Source of the DNA: JAJPHI01 sp035541875
GTDB taxonomy: Bacteria; Desulfobacterota; Binatia; Binatales; Binataceae
DNA: 64,000 nucleotides
Direction of reading: 5' to 3'
Assembly: GCA_035541875.1 (NCBI GenBank)
Contig: DATKML010000023.1
Location: 124,001 to 188,000 of the forward strand
Shown here in pieces: positions 52,009-61,181 of this stretch (the stretch's first letter is position 1; every line of letters begins with the position of its first letter). The notes under the pieces are model-generated. The model was not told where the DNA came from. It worked only from the letters and a program-made list of their open reading frames with translations, and ran no database searches. The translations under genes and the position numbers were made by a program.

Positions 52009-54435
52009 ATGGATAAGCAGAATCCGTTTAACGGGATAAAAGTCGTGGAGTGCGGCGAGGGTATCTCCGCCGCGTTCGGCACAAAGCTTCTTGCCGATCT
52101 CGGCGCCGAAGTTATCAAAATCGAACCGCTCGAGGGCGATCTAACGCGGCGACGCGGCCCTTTTCCGCAAAATCAAGCCGACCCGGAAAAAAGCGGCATC
52201 TTCATTTATCTGAACACGAACAAGCGCGGCGTCGCGGCAGACCTGCGGACGGCGGAAGGGCAGAAGATCCTGCATAGCTTGCTGAAGGATGCGGATGTTT
52301 TAATTCACAATATCGCGCCTGCGGATCGTGCACAGTACGGACTCGATCCGAAGGCACTGAACGCTGCTTATCCGCAACTGATCGCGACATCGATCTCGAT
52401 GTTCGGCGACTACGGACCACACGCCAATTACAAAGCCTATGAGATGAATGCAGCCCACGCTTCGGGATGGGCCTTCCTCAGTCCCGGTGCATCGCCCTAC
52501 CCCGAACTGCCGCCGCTCAAGTGCTTCGGCAGTCAACTCGATTTTCAGGGCGGCGCTCACGCCGCGATTGCAAGCCTCGGCGCCTATATCTTTCGTCTGC
52601 AATCGGGCAAAGGTCAGGCCGTCGATATCTCCGAGCAGGAATGCGTGGCCGCGATGCTCGAACAGAACTTCGTACATTACACCTACGCCGGCGCTCAGGC
52701 CTCGCGGCTCGGCCAGCGCCTGATCGGACCGTGGTTTATCGCTGATTGTGCCGACGGCAAGATCTTCGTGTTTACGGTCGAAGAAGACCAATGGAAACGG
52801 CTTGTCGAGTTCATGGGTAATCCCGAGTGGGCGAACGACGAGCTGTTCGCCGATCGTCTTTCACGCGGGCGCAACAACGATGCACTGAAGGCGCTGATGG
52901 CTGATTGGCTCAGCGAATGGAAGGTCCTCGATCTCTATAAGGAGGCGCAGCGCCGCCGTATTCCATTCGCGACGATCAACACGATGCAGCATCTTTACGA
53001 GAGCGAGCATCTCCGCGAGCGCAAATTCTTCGTGCAGCATGAGCAGCCCGGTGTCGGCACCCTCGTGTTGCCCGGGATGCCCTCCAGGTATTCCAAGAAT
53101 CAATGGAGTATCCGCCGGCCTGCACCGCGTCTCGGTGAACACTTCGCGGAAATCGCCCGTGGTGAAGCATGGTCGCGTGCTGCGGTCGATCAGAAATCCG
53201 GTCCCTTCCTCCCGACCGCCGGCAAGCAGCCGCTATCGGGCATTCGAGTACTCGATTTCACTTGGGTATGGGCAGGGCCGTACTGCACGCTCCAACTGGC
53301 CCATATGGGAGCGGAAGTTATCCGCGTTGAAACCACGAAACGTCTCTGTCCGTCGCGACTGGTGGGGCCATTTCCCGACGGCAAGTCGGGTATCAATCGA
53401 GCGGGATACTTCAACCAGTACAATCAGGGAAAAAAGAGCGTGGCACTCGACCTGTCGCGGCCCGAGGGAATCGAAATCACCTGCGAGTTGGTGAAGCACG
53501 CCGATATCGTGACCGATAATTTTGCCGCGGGTGTGATGGAACGGCTCGGGCTCGGCTACGAAAGACTCCGCTCAATCAAACCAGACATTATCCAGATCTC
53601 AATGTCCGCGTTTGGCCAATCGGGACCGTTCAAGGGCTTTATCGGTTACGGCCCACCTGCGGCGGCACTCTCGGGCCTGTTCTTCGGTACTGGATATACG
53701 GATGGCGATCCGTGCGAAATCGGTATCTCGTATCCCGATCCCAACGCCGGCGTCTTCGGAGCGTTCGCTGTGATGGCTGCGCTGACCCATCGCGCGAAGA
53801 CCGGCGAGGGACAATTTATCGATCAATCGCAGTGGGAGACCGTCCTCGTCGAGGTAGCTGAGGGCTTGTTGGAATACTCGATGACCGGGAAGGAGCCGGC
53901 CCGTAAAGGCAATCACGATAGCCTGATGGCGCCGCATGATTGCTACAAGGCGGCTGGCGATTCCGAACAGTGGGTATCGATCGCGGTCGGCACCGAAGCC
54001 GAGTGGCGATCGCTCTGCCAGGCAATGGGACAGCCCGGGCTTGCGAACGATCAACGCTTCGCATCGGCCGAACTGCGCAAGCGTAACGAGGCAGAACTGG
54101 ACGCGATCATCACGGGATGGACCTCACAGCGCGATCGATGGGAGAGCACGCGGCTTTTGCAGAGCGCAGGTGTCGCCGCCTTCCCCTCGATGAGCAACAA
54201 AGATCTGACCGACGATCCGCATCTCAAGGAGCGCGGATACCTCGTTCAGCTAGAGCATCCAGAGGTTGGTCGCCGTATCCATGCGGGTATTCCATGGAAG
54301 ATGTCTGCCAGTCCGTGCAGCGTCTCCAAAGTTGGCCCGCTGCTCGGTCAGGACACAGAAGCGGTTCTCGCCTCCTTGTTGAAGCTGAGCCCGGAGCAGA
54401 TTCAGGAATTGCGCCGCCGCGAAATCACAGTTTGA
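52009..54435 (+). CDS. tandem-fused class III (CaiB/BaiF) CoA-transferase
   Basis: 808 residues from ATG 52009, chosen because GGAG is 8 bases upstream; ATG 52003 is too close. It contains two complete family III domains: A (about 8-395) and B (about 408-805). Each has the opening strand-turn (VVECGEGISAAFGTKLLADL in A; RVLDFTWVWAGPYCTLQLAH in B) and the catalytic-Asp loop: D178 in SQLDFQGGAH and D577 in YPDPNAGVF. Class III enzymes move CoA between carboxylic acids via aspartyl-CoA intermediates and work as interlocked dimers. Half A is like the next gene and half B like the one after, so this is a fused version of that pair. Confidence 0.93.
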   Translation: MDKQNPFNGIKVVECGEGISAAFGTKLLADLGAEVIKIEPLEGDLTRRRGPFPQNQADPEKSGIFIYLNTNKRGVAADLRTAEGQKILHSLLKDADVLIHNIAPADRAQYGLDPKALNAAYPQLIATSISMFGDYGPHANYKAYEMNAAHASGWAFLSPGASPYPELPPLKCFGSQLDFQGGAHAAIASLGAYIFRLQSGKGQAVDISEQECVAAMLEQNFVHYTYAGAQASRLGQRLIGPWFIADCADGKIFVFTVEEDQWKRLVEFMGNPEWANDELFADRLSRGRNNDALKALMADWLSEWKVLDLYKEAQRRRIPFATINTMQHLYESEHLRERKFFVQHEQPGVGTLVLPGMPSRYSKNQWSIRRPAPRLGEHFAEIARGEAWSRAAVDQKSGPFLPTAGKQPLSGIRVLDFTWVWAGPYCTLQLAHMGAEVIRVETTKRLCPSRLVGPFPDGKSGINRAGYFNQYNQGKKSVALDLSRPEGIEITCELVKHADIVTDNFAAGVMERLGLGYERLRSIKPDIIQISMSAFGQSGPFKGFIGYGPPAAALSGLFFGTGYTDGDPCEIGISYPDPNAGVFGAFAVMAALTHRAKTGEGQFIDQSQWETVLVEVAEGLLEYSMTGKEPARKGNHDSLMAPHDCYKAAGDSEQWVSIAVGTEAEWRSLCQAMGQPGLANDQRFASAELRKRNEAELDAIITGWTSQRDRWESTRLLQSAGVAAFPSMSNKDLTDDPHLKERGYLVQLEHPEVGRRIHAGIPWKMSASPCSVSKVGPLLGQDTEAVLASLLKLSPEQIQELRRREITV

Positions 54436-54465
54436 GGCTGATCACGGAAGGTTTCAGAGGGTCAG

Positions 54466-55698
54466 ATGGCAGAGAGCGACAAGGCAGGAACCGCAGGGAG
54501 CGGGATCCTCTCAGGACTGAAAGTTGTCGAGTACGGCGAGGGTATCGCAGCCGCCTTCGCCACCAAGATGATGGCGGACCTAGGTGCCGACGTAATCAAG
54601 GTCGAAGCGTCGAGCGGGGATCGCGCACGACGTCGCGGCCCTTTCCCCAACGATAAAGAAGATCTCGAAAAGAGCGGCCTCTTTCTCTATCTCAATAACA
54701 ATAAACGCGGTGTCACTCTGGCCTTGGATCGTCCGGAAGGTCGCGAGCTCTTCGGGCGACTGCTTCGTCAGGCCGATATCCTGGTCCACAACGTAATGCC
54801 TCCCCAGCGGGCGGCTCTTGGACTGGATAGCGCGACGCTGGCCGCTCAGTTTCCGGAACTGATCATCACCGGTATCTCGCCCTTTGGTGACAGCGGTCCA
54901 TACAAAGATTGGAAGGCTTATCCTCTGAATCTGGAGAATGCGGGCGGGATGGCCTTTCTGGCGCCGGGGGCATCGCAAAGTCCGGAGCTACCGCCGCTCA
55001 AAGCCTTCGGCGATCAGCCTGAGTATCAGGGCGGTCTCCACGCCTGCTACGCAGCGCTGGCGGCTTACTGGAGCCGGCTCGGTGGCAACGATCCACTGAC
55101 TATCGAGATCTCGATACAGGAATGTATCGCAGCGATGCTCGAGTTAAACTTCATGCACTACACCTACACAGGCCGCGAAACGTCACGCCTCGGGCGACGA
55201 ATCCTCGGGCCATGGCTGCTCGCCGACTGTAGCGACGGGACCATCTTCGTCGCCTGCGCCGAGGAGGCGCAATGGCAGCGGATGGTCGAGGTGATGGGCA
55301 ATCCGGAGTGGGCGCAGGAGGAACTCTTCAAGGATCGACTTACCCGTGGCGCCAACAGCGATGCGCTCAATCTCTTTATCCGCGAGTGGGCCTCGACCTG
55401 GAAAGCGCAGGAACTGTTTCATCAGGGCCAGGGCAAGCGCGTTCCTTTCGCCAGCGTGAACGGCATGAAAGATATCTATGCCGATCCGCAACTCAATTTT
55501 CGCAACTTTTTTGTGACTGTCGATTACCCCGGAATCGGTGAAGTGCGCATCCCCGGCGCACCTGCCAAGTGGGGTGACGGATGGTCTATCCGCTCAACCG
55601 CACCTCGTCTGGGGCAGCATAACGAAGAGGTTTTCGGTACCGACTTGGGGATGACTAAGACTGAGATCGCTCGGCTGCGCGAAAGCGGCGCTATCTGA
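54466..55698 (+). CDS. class III CoA-transferase, A-type subunit with Glu at catalytic Asp position
   Basis: 410 residues, homologous throughout to domain A of the preceding fused protein (shared runs include SGLFLYLNNNKRGV-like and FMHYTYTG). The key difference is at the catalytic loop: DQPEYQGGLH has E186 where domain A has D178. The following loop, GNDPLTIEIS, also differs from the usual GKGQAVDIS. It may therefore be a structural partner of the next gene rather than an independent catalyst, as in heteromeric class III enzymes such as benzylsuccinate CoA-transferase. 30 bases after the fused gene, same strand. Confidence 0.92.
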   Translation: MAESDKAGTAGSGILSGLKVVEYGEGIAAAFATKMMADLGADVIKVEASSGDRARRRGPFPNDKEDLEKSGLFLYLNNNKRGVTLALDRPEGRELFGRLLRQADILVHNVMPPQRAALGLDSATLAAQFPELIITGISPFGDSGPYKDWKAYPLNLENAGGMAFLAPGASQSPELPPLKAFGDQPEYQGGLHACYAALAAYWSRLGGNDPLTIEISIQECIAAMLELNFMHYTYTGRETSRLGRRILGPWLLADCSDGTIFVACAEEAQWQRMVEVMGNPEWAQEELFKDRLTRGANSDALNLFIREWASTWKAQELFHQGQGKRVPFASVNGMKDIYADPQLNFRNFFVTVDYPGIGEVRIPGAPAKWGDGWSIRSTAPRLGQHNEEVFGTDLGMTKTEIARLRESGAI

Positions 55699-55716
55699 CA
55701 ATTCGGAGTAATCGCG

Positions 55717-56940
55717 ATGCCAACCGCAAAACTACCGCTCGCGGGAACCCGCGTACTCGACTTCACCTGGGCTTGGGCTGGCCCGTTCGCGACCTTGCAG
55801 ATGGCGCACATGGGCGCCGAGGTATTGCGTATCGAGAGCGAGAAACGTCCCTGCGTCACGCGGATGATTCCACCCTTCGCCGACGATAAGCCGGGGCCGA
55901 ATCGCGCGGGCTACTTCAATCAATACAGTCAGGGTAAGCGCAGCATCACAATCGATCTGAGCGATCCCAAAGGGCTCGCGATCATTTACGATCTGGTGCG
56001 GCACTGCGATGTTGTTATCGAAAACTTTGCCGGTGGCGTTTCGCAGCGCATGGGGCTCGGTTACGAGAGGCTGATCCAGTATCGACCTGACCTCATCATG
56101 ATCTCGATGTCAGGCTACGGACACGCAGGACCCTACAAAAACTACCTTGGTTATGGCCCGCCGGCAGCCGCGCTATCAGGCTTTTTTGCCACGATGGGCT
56201 ACGAGGGTGGTCCTCCGATGGAACTGGGTATCTCTTACATGGACCCCAATGCCGGAATCTTCGCCGCGGTTGCGGTGATGGCGGCGCTGGTGAATCGCAA
56301 GAAGACAGGCAAAGGCCGCTTTATCGATCAATCGCAGCTGGAAACCGCCACCACGATGATGGGCGAAGGTCTTATGCAATACTCGCTCACCGGCAAAGAC
56401 CCATCGCGAATGGGCAATCACGATCGCCAGATGGCGCCGCACAATACCTACAAAGCAGCCGGTGACGCGGACAAATGGGTTAGTATAGCTGTAGGCAACG
56501 AAGCCGAATGGCAGGCTCTCTGCAAGGTGATGGAGAAGCCGGAACTAGCAAACGATCCCCGCTTCAATAGTCGGACCGCGCGGAAGCAGAACGAGTTAGC
56601 CCTCGACGAAATCATCACCGAGTGGACCAGCACTCGCGATCGCTGGGAGGTCACCAAGACTCTGCAAGGGGCGGGAGTCGCGGCGTTCCCCTCGATGAGC
56701 AACAAAGATCTGGCCAACGATGAGCATCTGCAGAAGCGTGGGTACCTCGTCGCGCTGGAGCATCCGGAAGTGGGCAAGCGTACGCATATCGCGATGCCGT
56801 GGACGGTGCAGCAATATCCGCGCGAGATCCGCAGCCCTGCCCCGCTGCGCGGCGCGGACACTGACTCGGTCTTAAGCGGCTTGCTCGGCTATTCGGCTGA
56901 GAGGATCGCTGAACTGCGTAGTGCGGGGATTCTTAGCTGA
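55717..56940 (+). CDS. class III CoA-transferase, B-type subunit
   Basis: 407 residues, homologous throughout to domain B of the fused protein (e.g. AGYFNQY-QGK, YGPPAAALSGFF, FPSMSNKDLA-D). Catalytic Asp D176 is present in YMDPNAGIFAA. Start ATG 55717, 18 bases after the A-type stop, with GGAG upstream. Probably forms a heteromer with the A-type protein, reproducing the two halves of the fused enzyme (inference). Substrate pair unknown; the neighbouring ring-cleavage and hydrolase genes suggest an aromatic or alicyclic acid. Convergent with the SpoIID gene, 12 bases apart. Confidence 0.93.
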   Translation: MPTAKLPLAGTRVLDFTWAWAGPFATLQMAHMGAEVLRIESEKRPCVTRMIPPFADDKPGPNRAGYFNQYSQGKRSITIDLSDPKGLAIIYDLVRHCDVVIENFAGGVSQRMGLGYERLIQYRPDLIMISMSGYGHAGPYKNYLGYGPPAAALSGFFATMGYEGGPPMELGISYMDPNAGIFAAVAVMAALVNRKKTGKGRFIDQSQLETATTMMGEGLMQYSLTGKDPSRMGNHDRQMAPHNTYKAAGDADKWVSIAVGNEAEWQALCKVMEKPELANDPRFNSRTARKQNELALDEIITEWTSTRDRWEVTKTLQGAGVAAFPSMSNKDLANDEHLQKRGYLVALEHPEVGKRTHIAMPWTVQQYPREIRSPAPLRGADTDSVLSGLLGYSAERIAELRSAGILS

Positions 56941-56952
56941 CGGGTCTGTCGC

Positions 56953-58173
56953 CTAGGCGCTGACGGTGGTATCGCGATAATAGTGCTGGAGTATTTCAAG
57001 ATACGACTTCCCTTGGTTCGCCATCACTGCGGCGCCGATCTGGCACAACCCAACGCCGTGGCCCCATCCGGCTCCCGTCAGGATAAAGCGCTCGGCCTCC
57101 TTGTCCACCACGAAAGCCGAACTATAAAGATGCGATCGTGACAGGGCTCGGCGGATCTCGAGCTCTTTGCCGATAATCAGATAATCGCGCTCGCCGACTA
57201 CCTTCAGGCGATAGATCCGACCCGAGAGGCCGCGTGCGAGCGGTTGAAGCTCCTTCACGCGTCCGAGATCAACACCGAGTCGCATTTTGATGAGTTCTCT
57301 GACCTCCTCAGCTGTGTATTCGACCTGCCAACGATAGAAGTCACGCGTCTCCTGATCGAAGCTGGGAAGGATTCGTGTCAGCAGTTCCTTGTCGTGTGTG
57401 TTGCAATAAGCCGGAGCGTTGGACCGGATAAAGGCTTCCAGGTCTTCAGCTTGAAACCGTCCTGCGCCGTCGTACACCGACTCAAGATAGGGAACTACCT
57501 CGTCCTCCCAAGCCGTCGCATACCGCTCGGTGATTCCTCCGCATGCCTTGGCAAAGCGCGCATCGCAGATCGCACCCCTATAGCGCAGAAATTGCCCCTT
57601 AGTTGCTCCAACAGCCTCCGTTGCAGACGGAGAAAAGACTTTCGTGATTCCCTGGTACCGTTGGCAGTGATCATCGGCACACACATCGAAGTCCGCATGA
57701 GTTTCCCGTCCGTACCATCGCCGGATTTCGTGGGAATCGTGCGGAGTCAGTTGCTCTCGCTTGATCGGAGGATGCGCCTTCGGGAACCATAACCAGCTCC
57801 GCGAGATAACCGCGTGCGCCTTCAGTAGTTCAGGTGGGCATGACGCGCTCATCTCGGCTGAAATGACACTCCTCACGTATTCTTCCAGTACAATATCATT
57901 GATGGCGCTGAGCCCGGCCGCGCGCTTCACCAATCGCAACGCTCCGCGGAAAACCTGTCGTTCCTTGCGCTCCCAGTGAAACCCGATACCTATCGTCACT
58001 TCGGCCAGAACGAACGCGCAAGATTCGGGATCAGACGGAATAAGCGCTATTTCATGATCGAGTCTATATCGACCAATCGGGTAAGCCTTTCCCGTTGCAT
58101 CGGTAAACGGTCCCCCGATGAGCTCAACCTCAACGGCGGATTGTCCTTCCGCCAGACCGACCGATAGGTTCAA
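56953..58173 (-). CDS. SpoIID/LytB-domain protein
   Basis: 406 residues. The SpoIID domain is recognised by LEEYVRSVISAEM, PPELLKAHAVISRSWLW, the DARFAKACGGITERYATAWE segment and the C-terminal GAGWGHGVGLCQIGAAVMAN with SYLEILQHYYRDT. SpoIID enzymes are lytic transglycosylases acting on denuded glycan strands, and LytB-type members enhance amidases. Here no signal peptide is visible, which is odd for a peptidoglycan enzyme and suggests a cytoplasmic or unconventionally exported role. Its start overlaps the stop of the DUF4922 gene (ATGA). Part of a tight four-gene cluster. Confidence 0.88.
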   Translation of the reverse strand: MNLSVGLAEGQSAVEVELIGGPFTDATGKAYPIGRYRLDHEIALIPSDPESCAFVLAEVTIGIGFHWERKERQVFRGALRLVKRAAGLSAINDIVLEEYVRSVISAEMSASCPPELLKAHAVISRSWLWFPKAHPPIKREQLTPHDSHEIRRWYGRETHADFDVCADDHCQRYQGITKVFSPSATEAVGATKGQFLRYRGAICDARFAKACGGITERYATAWEDEVVPYLESVYDGAGRFQAEDLEAFIRSNAPAYCNTHDKELLTRILPSFDQETRDFYRWQVEYTAEEVRELIKMRLGVDLGRVKELQPLARGLSGRIYRLKVVGERDYLIIGKELEIRRALSRSHLYSSAFVVDKEAERFILTGAGWGHGVGLCQIGAAVMANQGKSYLEILQHYYRDTTVSA

Positions 58174-59063
58174 CGCACTCGCTCCAATCGTTTGGCTACT
58201 TCTTCAAACTGATCGACCGGCAAACTGACCTCATCGAAGATCGCGGCCACCCGATCGCCACTAATCTTCTCGAAGTCCCGTCGCATCGAAACAACTAGTA
58301 TACCGCAAAGATCGATCGTTGCCGGGCTCACGGTCAGCTCTCCGGTATGAAAAACCTCCGGACGATGCTTTCCGCGTGGAAAGAGATAGACCGTCCACCG
58401 CCCATCCGCGTAAAGGGCCGCGACATTGATCAGCGGCTCGGGACCTTTGCAGGTTACTTGCTCCAGAACTTCCGTGGCACGCGCAAGAGTATCGATGAGG
58501 CGGCGATAGTCATTATCGTGAAATATCAATAGCCTTCGGCCGTAATTGGTTACGGCAAGGGAGTTGAGCTGTGCGGTATCCCGGATAATCGGAAGGTCCT
58601 TGCGCAAGCCTGCCTGAAAATGCAAGTGATCGGGTGCCGACGCCCCACATTCAGGTCCGTTGTAAATTACGAAATAACCATCCAAGGCTGCCGCCAGATC
58701 CAGCATCCGATCGAAACGCTCCGCTATACGCTGTGGCGTATGCTCGCGATCAGCAATCGTCAGATGCTTCTGCACGATCGGAAACGGATTGCAGTAGATA
58801 ACGAGGTCTTCGCCAAAAGCTAGCCCCTCTTCTTCCGGGGGCAAATTCTGCGCACAGAGGAAGCACGGACGCTTGGCCACCGAGGCCGGATCAACGGCAG
58901 CTGTGGTACTGACTACTCGATGAGGTATATGGCGCAGATAAACCTCGTACCAGTCGATTCTCACGATTCGCTGTTCGGCACTCGTGAGACTCTCAACCCC
59001 GCGAGCCAGCAGCGGCCAACCATGTAACTGCCGCTGGAACAAGGCCTCGACGCGGTCGATCAT
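58170..59063 (-). CDS. DUF4922 GalT/HIT-like nucleotidyl-transferase-fold protein
   Basis: 297 residues. Resembles DUF4922 proteins, related to galactose-1-phosphate uridylyltransferase and Ap4A phosphorylase: a CFLCAQNLPPEEEG zinc/Cys pair near residue 67, YCNPFPIVQKHLTIADREHT, and the HIT-type active-site string GASAPDHLHFQ with the His-x-His near 150. It would form a nucleotidyl-His intermediate to transfer or phosphorolyse a nucleotide-sugar. In Bacteroidetes this family often lies beside SpoIID-like and glycosyltransferase genes, as here. Overlaps both neighbours by 4 bases. Confidence 0.85.
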   Translation of the reverse strand: MIDRVEALFQRQLHGWPLLARGVESLTSAEQRIVRIDWYEVYLRHIPHRVVSTTAAVDPASVAKRPCFLCAQNLPPEEEGLAFGEDLVIYCNPFPIVQKHLTIADREHTPQRIAERFDRMLDLAAALDGYFVIYNGPECGASAPDHLHFQAGLRKDLPIIRDTAQLNSLAVTNYGRRLLIFHDNDYRRLIDTLARATEVLEQVTCKGPEPLINVAALYADGRWTVYLFPRGKHRPEVFHTGELTVSPATIDLCGILVVSMRRDFEKISGDRVAAIFDEVSLPVDQFEEVAKRLERVR

Positions 59064-60349
59064 CGTTGGATACGCGCCCGCAGTTCCATCGTGCGGAGCC
59101 AGTCCTTGTAGTAGTCGTACCGATTAGCTGTTTCGAGCGGCAGAGCGCTGTCGCTGTTCCCTTCCCATCGACGGCACAGGTAAACCGAATCGTAGATTCG
59201 GCCTATCTCGTACTCGCGGCTAATCCTCAAAGCGATCGCGTAATCCTCACCGTAGCTGACATTGGGAAAGCCGATTCGACGCAGGATTTCGGTGTTAAAA
59301 GCTCGCGGCGCGCCTAGTCCGTTGATACGAAGTGCATTGTTGCGACCGTTATCGCGGGTCCACTCGCGATGGTCAATAAGTCCGGGCGGAATCTCCTTGA
59401 GCGCAAAGTCGACCATCGTGTACGAAGCGACGACCACCGCGTACGGCCCTGCTTCGAGCTTGTCGACGATTTGTTGCAGCGTCGTCTCCGAGGCATAGAG
59501 ATCATCGGAATCGAGCTGCACCGCGTATTGGCCGCAATGTTCTGAGTAGAGTGCCTCGTTCCAGCATCCACCGATCCCGAGATCGCGACGCTCGGGAATA
59601 AGATGCTTCACACGAGAGTCCTTGAGCTCCTTGAGAAGCGCGGTTGTCCCATCGGTCGAATGGTTATCGACGACGATTACGTTGAACGCAAACTTCGCTG
59701 TTTGTGAAAGTGCACTTCGCACAGCGTCAAGGACCGTTCGCTCACGATTCCGTACCGGAATAATGACACTGGCCTTTACCGGAAACATCGCAGCCGCTGC
59801 GGCGACGCTTGCGAATTGAGGTGGCAACCATGCACCGATTCGTTTCAGATGCGCGGTGGCTATCTGCTCCATCTCAATCTGATAGTCGCGATTACGCGGG
59901 TCGACGTAATCGAACTGCCGTTCACCGGTCGGGCGGGTGTCACTTGCCGAAGCGCTGTAGAGTGGTTCAGGGATTCTGAGAACCGCATACTTCTCACTTA
60001 GGCGGAGCCGCAAATCATAGAGCGATCCCCAACGCCATCCGTCTTCGATCCCGACAGCGCGCGCTGCTTTTGTCGAAATGGCGATCACGGAACCAAAGTC
60101 GAAGCCATCTCTGATGCTGCCGAATTGATAATCGATCCGCGGATGGTCAACCGCGTCGGCATAGACGATCGCGGCGCCGGATTCGCGCATCACACGCTCC
60201 ATGCGATCGAACATCCGCGGACCCGAATCGAGACTCACCCGTGGGTCGCCGAGGAACAGAACCTCGGAGTCAGTGTCGTCGATTAGAGCTTTTAGATTCG
60301 CCGAGGAGTAATCCTTCGGGTAAACAATCGCCACTTTCCACCCCACCAC
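59060..60349 (-). CDS. family 2 glycosyltransferase with N-terminal extension
   Basis: 429 residues, starting from consecutive GTG codons at 60349. The C-terminal GT2 domain begins at about residue 193 (ASVIIPVRNRERTVLDAVRS), with VVDNHSTDGTTALL and the metal-binding DSDD in YAVQLDSDDLYASE. The first 190 residues (DSEVLFLGDPRVSLDSG, MRESGAAIVYADAVDHPRID) look like a second, degenerate GT2-like half with a D-x-D lacking the usual spacing. No transmembrane helix seen. Sugar donor unknown. In the SpoIID/DUF4922 operon; stop overlaps the next start. Confidence 0.88.
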   Translation of the reverse strand: MVGWKVAIVYPKDYSSANLKALIDDTDSEVLFLGDPRVSLDSGPRMFDRMERVMRESGAAIVYADAVDHPRIDYQFGSIRDGFDFGSVIAISTKAARAVGIEDGWRWGSLYDLRLRLSEKYAVLRIPEPLYSASASDTRPTGERQFDYVDPRNRDYQIEMEQIATAHLKRIGAWLPPQFASVAAAAAMFPVKASVIIPVRNRERTVLDAVRSALSQTAKFAFNVIVVDNHSTDGTTALLKELKDSRVKHLIPERRDLGIGGCWNEALYSEHCGQYAVQLDSDDLYASETTLQQIVDKLEAGPYAVVVASYTMVDFALKEIPPGLIDHREWTRDNGRNNALRINGLGAPRAFNTEILRRIGFPNVSYGEDYAIALRISREYEIGRIYDSVYLCRRWEGNSDSALPLETANRYDYYKDWLRTMELRARIQR

Positions 60350-60376
60350 TGATGCGAGCTTAACTGGACATGCCTT

Positions 60377-61114
60377 CTAATGCTGTACCCTTTTCGCCAC
60401 CGTAGCCTGCGTTCCCGCCAAATCGCACGGCCGGACGACGATAACCCCCGCCATCCGATTGGATTGGAGAAATTCGCTTAGGCGCTGTTCAACCACTCCG
60501 CCCTGGCTGCGCGAAGCATGTCGTAGCAGTGGTTCGCCGTCATCGCGGATGAGAATTCCTGTATGAAAGGTATCCAGATGCGGCCGGGTCGAGGCAAAGA
60601 AAATCAGGTCGCCGGTACTTAGAAATTCCGCGAGGCGCCGGATCGAGCGCTTTGGGATCGATTCCACCTTGGTCGTTCGTTCGGGCAGGCCGGGTAGGAG
60701 GTTGAGAACCCGCTCGCGCGTGATCGTTGGAACACCGCGTGCCTTGATCGGCTCGACTATACCTTCACGTCGATTGTTGCGAATCCATCTTGTCATGTAG
60801 TGATTCCGGCGCCGCCAATCGATACGACCATCCTCGTAACGAATCGTGCGCAAGTTCTCGACAAATGCATCTGGATCGGCAGCGCGGGCCAAGGCCAGAA
60901 TCGTTTCGATATAGGTGACACAGTCGAAACCGTCGAGCGTGGCGGTGAAGACTTCAGGCGTATCGGCAGAACCAATCAGAGGAAACGGCGTGTAGGGATA
61001 ACCAACGAAGTGGCGCGAGAAGCGATCGATCCTTTCCGCGATCACCTCATCACCTCGAGCAACAGCAAGTGTCTGTTTCAGCTTGCTCTTGTCGAGACCC
61101 TTGGGGAATTCCAT
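60377..61114 (-). CDS. DUF1460-type NlpC/P60-like amidase
   Basis: 245 residues. Recognised as a DUF1460/N-acetylmuramoyl-L-alanine amidase-like protein by VGYPYTPFPLIGSADTPEVF, the nucleophile segment GFDCVTYIETILALAR (Cys), and the base His in LDTFHTGILIRDDG. The fold is a circularly varied NlpC/P60 peptidase. Again no signal peptide, although typical members are lipoproteins or secreted. Upstream of the GT2 gene with a 27-base gap and the same orientation; together with SpoIID suggests processing of a glycan-peptide. Confidence 0.82.
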   Translation of the reverse strand: MEFPKGLDKSKLKQTLAVARGDEVIAERIDRFSRHFVGYPYTPFPLIGSADTPEVFTATLDGFDCVTYIETILALARAADPDAFVENLRTIRYEDGRIDWRRRNHYMTRWIRNNRREGIVEPIKARGVPTITRERVLNLLPGLPERTTKVESIPKRSIRRLAEFLSTGDLIFFASTRPHLDTFHTGILIRDDGEPLLRHASRSQGGVVEQRLSEFLQSNRMAGVIVVRPCDLAGTQATVAKRVQH

Positions 61115-61181
61115 CGCATTTTCCGTTTTAGCATGCGCGCGGCAACGGTTCAGCCGCGCTGGCTGCCCAAGAACGAAGGCT

